Shown: positions 58,226-64,000 of the stretch, piece by piece
Numbering within the stretch: position 1 is the first letter of the stretch
Layout: every line of letters begins with the position of its first letter
Made by a program: the position numbers and the translations under genes
Origin: Candidatus Paraprochloron terpiosi LD05
Lineage (GTDB): Bacteria; Cyanobacteriota; Cyanobacteriia; Cyanobacteriales; Prochloraceae
Length of the DNA: 64,000 bases
Reading direction: 5' to 3'
Assembly: GCA_018141785.1 (NCBI GenBank)
Contig: CP073341.1
Coordinates: 310,001-374,000 of the forward strand
Notes under the pieces: generated by a model
The model's database searches: none
Told to the model about the DNA's origin: nothing
Seen by the model: only the letters and a program-made list of their open reading frames with translations

Positions 58226-58696
58226 ATGTCTCGTCGCTCCAATAGAAAAAAACGGACCATTCCTCCGGATCCCATGTATAACAGTACCCTAGTAAGCATG
58301 ACCATTAGGCGGCTGATGAAAAGTGGGAAAAAATCTCTCGCTGCGAGAATTATCTACGATGCTTTTACAACCATTAAGGAACGTACAGATGGCGATCCAC
58401 TGGAAGTATTTGAAAAAGCAATTAAAAATCTCACCCCTTTGGTAGAAGTGAAAGCCCGTCGGGTTGGGGGAGCAACCTATCAAGTACCCATGGAAGTGCG
58501 TCAAGGGAGAGGAACGACTCTCGCACTGCGTTGGTTGGTAAGGTTTTCCAGAGCCAGAAATGGTCGCACCATGGCAAGTAAACTGGCTAATGAGATTATG
58601 GATGCAGCCAACGAAACGGGAGGGGCAATTCGCAAACTGGAAGAAACCCACAAAATGGCAGAAGCAAACAAAGCTTTTGCTCATTATAGGTATTAA
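58226..58696 (+). CDS. rpsG: 30S ribosomal protein S7
   Basis: 156 residues, S7: [51 protein letters not shown] and [20 protein letters not shown]. It binds the 3' major domain of 16S rRNA and nucleates assembly of the 30S head. It lies 43 bases after rpsL. Confidence 0.98.
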   Translation: MSRRSNRKKRTIPPDPMYNSTLVSMTIRRLMKSGKKSLAARIIYDAFTTIKERTDGDPLEVFEKAIKNLTPLVEVKARRVGGATYQVPMEVRQGRGTTLALRWLVRFSRARNGRTMASKLANEIMDAANETGGAIRKLEETHKMAEANKAFAHYRY

Positions 58697-58769
58697 GACA
58701 AATAGGAGCAGAAATACCTCCCAAAAGTGTGGAATTGTTTCAGAGTGTTAAATAATAGTAAAGAATGTA

Positions 58770-58790
58770 GGGGCTGGGTTTTCCAGTCCC
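58770..58790. repeat. hairpin in rpsG-fusA gap, GTAGGGGC family
   Basis: GTAGGGGCTGGG then TTTTCCAGTCCC; GGGGCTGG pairs with CCAGTCCC. It lies 24 bases before the fusA start and could modulate downstream expression (inference). Confidence 0.6.
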
Positions 58791-58814
58791 GGAGCTTGAC
58801 CAAAGGAGGTAGCT

Positions 58815-60890
58815 GTGGCACGTAGTATCTCGCTAGACAAAGTTCGGAATATTGGCATTGCCGCTCACATAGACGCGGGCAAAACTACCACCACCGAGCG
58901 CATCCTGTTTTACTCCGGGATCGTGCATAAAATCGGTGAAGTCCATGACGGGACAGCAGTCACCGATTGGATGGAACAAGAGCGGGAGCGAGGCATTACG
59001 ATTACTGCTGCTGCCATCAGCACCAACTGGCGAGACCATCGGATCAATATCATTGATACCCCTGGTCACGTAGACTTTACCATTGAGGTGGAACGCTCCA
59101 TGCGGGTGTTGGATGGGGTGATTGCCGTGTTCTGCTCCGTGGGAGGCGTTCAGCCCCAATCGGAAACCGTATGGCGCCAGGCAGACAGATATAAAGTGCC
59201 CCGCATTGCCTTTATAAACAAAATGGATCGGACTGGGGCAAATTTCTTCAAGGTTTACGAGCAAATTAAAGATCGTCTGCGGGCGAACGCCGTACCAATT
59301 CAAATTCCCATCGGTAGCGAAAGTAACTTCCAAGGGATTGTAGATTTGGTCCGGATGCGGGCGAGAATTTACAAAGATGATATCGGTCAGGAAATTGAAG
59401 ACGCCGAAATTCCCGCAGAATTTGCGAATCTTGCTCAAGAATACCGCGCCAAGATGATCGAAGCAGTAGCGGAAACAGACGAAGCACTGCTGGAAAAATT
59501 CATGATGGAAGAGGAATTTAGCGAAGAGGAAATTAGGACAGCCCTGCACAAAGGCACCATTGACGGGGAGATTATGCCTCTGCTTTGTGGTTCCGCCTTC
59601 AAAAACAAGGGTGTTCAGCTCTTATTAGACGCCGTAGTAGATTACCTCCCCTCCCCCCCTGAAGTTCCAGCAATCAAAGGCACTCTACCAGATGGAACCG
59701 AAGCTGTCAGGAAAGCTGACGACGAAGAACCATTCTCAGCCCTCGCCTTCAAAATTGCTGCCGATCCCTACGGTCGTTTAACATTTATGCGGGTCTATTC
59801 CGGTGTTCTCACTAAGGGAAGCTACGTCTACAACTCCACCAAAGAGAAAAAGGAAAGAATTTCCCGTTTGATTGTCTTAAAGTCCAACGATCGCATTGAA
59901 GTAGATGAACTGCGAGCTGGAGATTTAGGGGCTGCTGTAGGGCTGAAACTGACAACCACAGGGGATACTCTTTGCGACGAAGACAATGAGATTGTGCTGG
60001 AATCCCTATTTGTACCGGAACCTGTGATTTCCGTAGCAGTAGAGCCGAAAACTAAACAGGACATGGAGAAACTCTCCAAAGCACTTGGAGCACTCTCCGA
60101 CGAAGACCCTACTTTCCGCGTCAGTCTGGATCCGGAAACGAACCAAACCGTTATTGCGGGTATGGGAGAATTGCATCTGGAAATTCTCGTAGATCGTATG
60201 CTGCGAGAATTTAAAGTGGAAGCTAATGTGGGTAAACCCCAGGTAGCTTACCGAGAAACAGTGCGCAAACCCTGCGAAGCAGAAGGGAAATTCATTCGTC
60301 AGAGCGGTGGTAAAGGTCAATACGGACACGTCCAGATCACACTAGAGCCAGGAGAGGCAGGGAGTGGCTTTGAATTTATCTCCAAGATTGTAGGGGGAGC
60401 AATTCCCAAAGAATATATCCCCGCCGTAGAACAAGGGATGAAAGAATGCTGTGAATCCGGCGTTATAGCAGGGTATCCGGTAATTGACCTGAAAGCCACT
60501 TTAGTGGACGGCTCCTACCACGAAGTAGACTCTTCAGAAATGGCCTTTAAGATTGCTGGATCCATGGCTATGAAGAACGCAGTCCAAAAAGCTTCCCCAG
60601 TTATCTTAGAGCCTATGATGAAGGTGGAAGTTGAAGTTCCCGAAGATTTCTTGGGAGACGTAATAGGAGATTTGAACTCCCGCAGGGGTAACATTGAAGG
60701 GATGAACTCCGAAGATGGTCTAGCCAAAGTAGCTGCAAAGGTTCCCCTAGCAGAAATGTTCGGTTACGCCACCGATATTCGGTCCAAAACCCAAGGTCGA
60801 GGCATCTTCTCCATGGAGTTCAGCAACTACGATGAAGTACCTCGCAATGTAGCAGAGGCTATCGTCGCTAAAAGTAAAGGAAACGGTTAA
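58815..60890 (+). CDS. fusA: elongation factor G
   Basis: EF-G, 691 residues, GTP-driven translocase of the ribosome. GTG start at 58815, with an AAAGGAGG ribosome site. G1 is [20 protein letters not shown]2 lies in [13 protein letters not shown]3 IDTPGHVDF and G4 [12 protein letters not shown]. Domain IV has [16 protein letters not shown] stand-alone canonical copy in the str operon. Confidence 0.98.
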   Translation: MARSISLDKVRNIGIAAHIDAGKTTTTERILFYSGIVHKIGEVHDGTAVTDWMEQERERGITITAAAISTNWRDHRINIIDTPGHVDFTIEVERSMRVLDGVIAVFCSVGGVQPQSETVWRQADRYKVPRIAFINKMDRTGANFFKVYEQIKDRLRANAVPIQIPIGSESNFQGIVDLVRMRARIYKDDIGQEIEDAEIPAEFANLAQEYRAKMIEAVAETDEALLEKFMMEEEFSEEEIRTALHKGTIDGEIMPLLCGSAFKNKGVQLLLDAVVDYLPSPPEVPAIKGTLPDGTEAVRKADDEEPFSALAFKIAADPYGRLTFMRVYSGVLTKGSYVYNSTKEKKERISRLIVLKSNDRIEVDELRAGDLGAAVGLKLTTTGDTLCDEDNEIVLESLFVPEPVISVAVEPKTKQDMEKLSKALGALSDEDPTFRVSLDPETNQTVIAGMGELHLEILVDRMLREFKVEANVGKPQVAYRETVRKPCEAEGKFIRQSGGKGQYGHVQITLEPGEAGSGFEFISKIVGGAIPKEYIPAVEQGMKECCESGVIAGYPVIDLKATLVDGSYHEVDSSEMAFKIAGSMAMKNAVQKASPVILEPMMKVEVEVPEDFLGDVIGDLNSRRGNIEGMNSEDGLAKVAAKVPLAEMFGYATDIRSKTQGRGIFSMEFSNYDEVPRNVAEAIVAKSKGNG

Positions 60891-60893
60891 TTT

Positions 60894-62123
60894 ATGGCAC
60901 GCGCAAAATTTGAAAGGAATAAAGACCACGCCAACATAGGCACCATTGGTCACGTAGACCACGGCAAAACTACCTTAACAGCAGCAATTACCCTCAGCCT
61001 GGCAGCCATAGGCAAGGCAAAAGCCCGGAAATATGAAGACATTGATGCTGCACCGGAAGAAAAAGCACGGGGTATTACGATTAACACCGCTCACGTAGAG
61101 TACGAAACGGATAATCGCCACTACGCTCACGTAGACTGCCCTGGACACGCTGACTACGTCAAGAATATGATTACCGGGGCAGCCCAGATGGATGGGGGAA
61201 TTCTCGTAGTCTCCGCAGCAGACGGTCCCATGCCCCAAACCAGGGAACACATCCTCCTAGCAAGGCAGGTGGGAGTCCCAAGTCTCGTAGTCTTCTTAAA
61301 CAAGAAAGACCAAGTGGATGACGAGGAACTGCTGGAGTTAGTGGAACTGGAAGTTCGGGAATTGCTCACTGAATATGACTTCCCAGGGGATAACATTCCC
61401 ATTGTTGCCGGTTCTGCCCTCATGGCTCTGGAAGCCCTGGCTGAAAATCCAGAAATTAAGAAAGGAGAAAATGAGTGGGTAGATAACATCTACGAACTCA
61501 TGGACAATGTAGATTCCTTCATCCCCACACCAGAGCGGGAAATTGACAAGCCCTTCCTGATGGCAGTAGAAGATGTTTTCTCCATCACTGGTCGAGGAAC
61601 TGTGGCAACTGGTCGCATCGAGCGAGGTAAAGTAAAAGTCGGGGAAACAATTGAAATCGTCGGCATCAAAGATACTCGCAGTACCACCGTCACCGGGGTA
61701 GAAATGTTCCAGAAAACCCTGGATGAAGGAATAGCAGGAGACAACGTAGGAGTGCTACTGCGGGGGATAAACAAAGAGGATATCGAACGGGGGATGGTAA
61801 TTGCCAAGCCAGGTACGATTAATCCCCATACCCAGTTTGAGGGAGAAGTATATGTCTTAACTAAAGATGAAGGGGGACGACACACTCCATTCTTCCCTAA
61901 CTACCGCCCTCAGTTCTACGTCCGGACAACGGATGTCACCGGGACGATTACATCCTTCATCGCCGATGACGGCTCTAAAGCTGAGATGGTAATGCCCGGC
62001 GATCGGATTAAAATGACAGTAGAGTTAATAAATCCCATCGCTATCGAGCAAGGTATGCGCTTTGCTATCCGAGAAGGGGGACGTACTATTGGATCTGGAG
62101 TAGTCTCCAAAATATTAAAATAG
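60894..62123 (+). CDS. tufA: elongation factor Tu
   Basis: EF-Tu, 409 residues, delivers aminoacyl-tRNA to the ribosome. G1 [15 protein letters not shown]2 [17 protein letters not shown]3 [20 protein letters not shown] and G4 [10 protein letters not shown]. It begins three bases after fusA stops, so the two are coupled. The insertion [16 protein letters not shown] region and length are typical of cyanobacteria. Confidence 0.98.
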   Translation: MARAKFERNKDHANIGTIGHVDHGKTTLTAAITLSLAAIGKAKARKYEDIDAAPEEKARGITINTAHVEYETDNRHYAHVDCPGHADYVKNMITGAAQMDGGILVVSAADGPMPQTREHILLARQVGVPSLVVFLNKKDQVDDEELLELVELEVRELLTEYDFPGDNIPIVAGSALMALEALAENPEIKKGENEWVDNIYELMDNVDSFIPTPEREIDKPFLMAVEDVFSITGRGTVATGRIERGKVKVGETIEIVGIKDTRSTTVTGVEMFQKTLDEGIAGDNVGVLLRGINKEDIERGMVIAKPGTINPHTQFEGEVYVLTKDEGGRHTPFFPNYRPQFYVRTTDVTGTITSFIADDGSKAEMVMPGDRIKMTVELINPIAIEQGMRFAIREGGRTIGSGVVSKILK

Positions 62124-62133
62124 AACTAAAAGA

Positions 62134-62161
62134 GAGCAGAAAACTTAATCTGCTCCTTTTT
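62134..62161 (+). terminator. hairpin with T-rich tail after tufA
   Basis: GAGCAGA (62134-62140) pairs with TCTGCTC (62149-62155) around an eight-base loop, followed by CTTTTTAG. It has the form of a weak intrinsic terminator between tufA and rpsJ, possibly attenuating rather than ending transcription. Confidence 0.65.
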
Positions 62162-62195
62162 AGTTTGTAAAATCACTGAACCTTGACAACTAAAA

Positions 62196-62513
62196 ATGGC
62201 AACAATTCAGCAAAATAAAATTCGCATTCGTCTCAAAGCTTTTGACCGTCGCTTACTGGATACATCCTGTGAAAAGATTGTAGATACGGCCAACAGGACA
62301 AACGCTACAGCTATCGGTCCGATCCCTTTACCCACCAAACGGAAGATTTACTGTCTGCTGCGATCGCCTCACGTAGATAAAGATTCCCGAGAACACTTTG
62401 AAACTCGTACCCACCGAAGAATTATCGATATTTACCAACCTTCCTCCAAAACAATTGATGCTTTGATGAAACTTGATTTACCTGCGGCAGTGGATATTGA
62501 AGTCAAACTATAA
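62196..62513 (+). CDS. rpsJ: 30S ribosomal protein S10
   Basis: 105 residues: [40 protein letters not shown] and [19 protein letters not shown], canonical S10. In E. coli it is also NusE, part of antitermination complexes. In cyanobacteria it usually follows tufA, as here, rather than heading the S10 operon. Confidence 0.98.
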   Translation: MATIQQNKIRIRLKAFDRRLLDTSCEKIVDTANRTNATAIGPIPLPTKRKIYCLLRSPHVDKDSREHFETRTHRRIIDIYQPSSKTIDALMKLDLPAAVDIEVKL

Positions 62514-62534
62514 GTTAGTTATCTTGAGTAGTAG

Positions 62535-62552
62535 GGTGGGAAATTGCCCACC
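62535..62552. repeat. GGTGGG...CCCACC palindrome, copy 3
   Basis: GTAGGGTGGGAAATTGCCCACC, 20 bases after rpsJ; same family as 37533 and 51424. May serve as a terminator-like hairpin. Confidence 0.6.
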
Positions 62553-62578
62553 TTTCAAAATTTAATCCTAAGCTACCC

Positions 62579-63034
62579 ATGTCACCTATTAGCCATAAAC
62601 GAGACAAACTTTATAATAGAGACTATTATCTTTGGTTAGAAGAAACTGCGCAACTATTAAAGGATAGAAACTTAGAGAAACTAGATGTAGTTAATTTAGT
62701 TGAAGAAATTCAAGACATGGGAAGGAGCGAAAAGAGAGCGATTGAAAGTAATTTAGTTGTTCTTTTCCTGCACTTGCTGAAATATAAATATCAACCAGAC
62801 AAACGTAGTAAAAGTTGGAAGTCAACAATTAGAGAACATCGTCGGAGATTAAGAAAAGCTTTTGAAGATAGCCCTAGTTTGAAAGGCTATTTTGTCGCAG
62901 TATTTAAAGAATGCTATCTTGATGGGAGAGAACAAGCAGCAGATGAGACAGGCTTACCACTTGCAACTTTTCCCATAGAATCTCCTTTTACTTCAGAAGA
63001 AACCCTCAATTCCAACTACTTACCTAATCAATAA
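62579..63034 (+). CDS. DUF29 family protein
   Basis: A 151-residue DUF29 protein: YNRDYYLWLEETAQLLKDRN, DVVNLVEEIQDMGRSEKRAI and LFLHLLKYKYQPDKRSKSWK. DUF29 proteins are helical, abundant and often multi-copy in cyanobacteria, with no established function; they are typical accessory genes. 66 bases after rpsJ but separated by a palindrome. Confidence 0.9.
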   Translation: MSPISHKRDKLYNRDYYLWLEETAQLLKDRNLEKLDVVNLVEEIQDMGRSEKRAIESNLVVLFLHLLKYKYQPDKRSKSWKSTIREHRRRLRKAFEDSPSLKGYFVAVFKECYLDGREQAADETGLPLATFPIESPFTSEETLNSNYLPNQ

Positions 63035-63204
63035 CTTAACTTAGTTAAAATTAATGAGTTAATATTCAAGCATAACTTTTGAACTAAGTTAATATAAATT
63101 TAATCTAAGTTTAGATAATATTTAGCCTTGTCTTAGTGGACAGGCAATTGGGATAGGTCGATCATGAACCTGTTATCAATAAGCAGATTTGAGGTCATCT
63201 CTCA

Positions 63205-64000
63205 ATGTTTGAAGCTAACAGTGTCGTTTTCATCGATTCTCAAATAAATCCCAACCAACTGATTGCTGGTATTGACGCTAAAATTTCTGTTCACTATCTC
63301 AATAGTGAGCAGGATGGGCTGGCTCAAATTCGTGAGGTTTTAGATCAATATCAAAACCTAGATGCGGTTCATATTGTTTCCCACGGGAGCGAGGGAAGCT
63401 TACAACTGGGATCGTCAGAGTTGAGTTTGAAAACCCTAGATCAATACAGGCAAGATATAGGGGATTGGTCGAACGCCCTCAAGGAGGATGCGGACATTCT
63501 CTTGTTTGGATGCAATGTGGCCCATGGGGAACGGGGTCAAGCGTTCATTCAGCAGCTCGACACCCTAACGGGAGCTGATATTGGGGCTTCGACGGATCTA
63601 ACGGGACATGTCAGATTAGGGGGAGATTGGACCCTGGAAGCGGCCACAGGCACCATTGAAGCCCAAAATCCTTTTGCCGCTGATAGCCTCACCAACTACC
63701 AAGGTACCCTGGCAAGTTTGACTGGTAGCCTGAGTGGCACGCAGGATTTCTCCGATGATGTGACGGTGAGTGGCGACCTGATCCTGAGCGGTGATGTAAC
63801 GCTAAATGTAGATAATTTCACCCTGGGCGAAAACTTTACCATCGCTGGAAATCATGACTCCACTCGCGATGATTTCACAATTAACTCCAGCGGAACTGTC
63901 AATATCGCCGGTGATATATTTGGAGGTGGTATTCGTGACATCACCATCAACGCCAAAGATATTGTCATCGCTGGAACATTCTTAATTTCAACCCGCTTAA
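63205..64000 (+). CDS. DUF4347-domain repeat protein, 3' end outside window
   Basis: 265 codons are visible from ATG 63205; the frame runs off the end. Residues 1-165 are a DUF4347 domain: VVFIDSQINPNQLIAGIDAK, VHIVSHGSEGSLQLGSSELS with a His-Gly, and ADILLFGCNVAHGERGQAF with Gly-Cys, then GADIGASTDLTGHVRLGGDW. The His and Cys in these positions recall clan CD (caspase-like) peptidases. The rest begins a beta-helix-like, Asp/Asn/Thr-rich stretch (DLILSGDVTLNVDNFTLGEN), the usual start of a giant filamentous adhesin or repeat protein in cyanobacteria. Confidence 0.85.
   Translation, partial: MFEANSVVFIDSQINPNQLIAGIDAKISVHYLNSEQDGLAQIREVLDQYQNLDAVHIVSHGSEGSLQLGSSELSLKTLDQYRQDIGDWSNALKEDADILLFGCNVAHGERGQAFIQQLDTLTGADIGASTDLTGHVRLGGDWTLEAATGTIEAQNPFAADSLTNYQGTLASLTGSLSGTQDFSDDVTVSGDLILSGDVTLNVDNFTLGENFTIAGNHDSTRDDFTINSSGTVNIAGDIFGGGIRDITINAKDIVIAGTFLISTRL

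Noticed and set aside
1..64000. Genome-wide reassignment of TAA to glutamine
   Set aside because: Most intact genes here end in TAA, TGA or TAG at family-typical lengths and use CAA internally, so a code change is not supported; only local decay or suppression remains possible.
1..64000. CRISPR array
   Set aside because: No regularly spaced 25-40 base direct repeats with unique spacers were seen; the repeats present are palindromes, period-8 units or single duplications.

Overview
The window is chromosomal DNA of a cyanobacterium. The evidence is about twenty copies of the HIP1 octamer GCGATCGC, a high-light-inducible protein, a class II FBPase/SBPase, a Fd-GOGAT with plant-like motifs, a plastid-type PDH E2, a PCP_red-like small protein, a PFE-CTERM protein and a DUF4347 protein. 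The many dispersed palindromes, period-8 repeats, group II introns and gene relics fit a large, repeat-rich, probably filamentous genome. I do not name a genus.

Layout. 1-4.2 kb is accessory: a DUF4065 (SocA/Panacea) antitoxin-like gene, a PFE-CTERM secreted protein, a coiled-coil PD-(D/E)XK protein, a NotI-like endonuclease beside a D12-class adenine methylase, and a lone DUF433 antitoxin. 4.4-13.7 kb is mostly housekeeping (clpB, an RlpA-like protein, a YdcF-like protein, plsC, tadA, a frameshifted response regulator, glpX, hemA). 13.9-15.8 kb holds a CARDB-repeat protein cut short by a nonsense codon and then by a junction with a 5'-less Imm35-like immunity gene. 16-34 kb carries a D-lactate dehydrogenase, PDH E2, YlqD, acyl-ACP synthetase, valS, a frameshifted glycosyltransferase, hli, yvcK, tsaE, an unusual sigma factor, a membrane glycosyltransferase, a double phosphatase and a CPBP protease.

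34.2-36.3 kb encodes a long prokaryotic Argonaute divided into an N-PAZ half and a MID-PIWI half by one in-frame TAA. 36.4-41.8 kb has MidA, a UbiH-type hydroxylase, a PCP_red protein and an iron-sulfur membrane protein. 41.9-44.8 kb is a degenerate group II intron inside a dead kinase gene. 44.9-51.4 kb has Fd-GOGAT and a phosphodiester glycosidase. 51.5-56.3 kb has a putative small toxin and partner gene downstream of a dead PLD/helix-hairpin-helix nuclease gene, itself interrupted by a second group II intron. 56.5-63 kb has a cupin, an IscA-type protein and the str operon (rpsL-rpsG-fusA-tufA-rpsJ) followed by DUF29. The window ends inside a DUF4347 gene.

Two themes recur. First, defence and conflict genes (restriction-modification, Argonaute, toxin/immunity, antitoxins) are mixed with core genes. 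Second, gene decay is frequent: several stop codons lie exactly where glutamine (CAA) is expected, plus single-base frameshifts, gene relics and broken introns. Some single-base shifts could be sequencing error. Family names come from motif recognition by eye; no database search was run.
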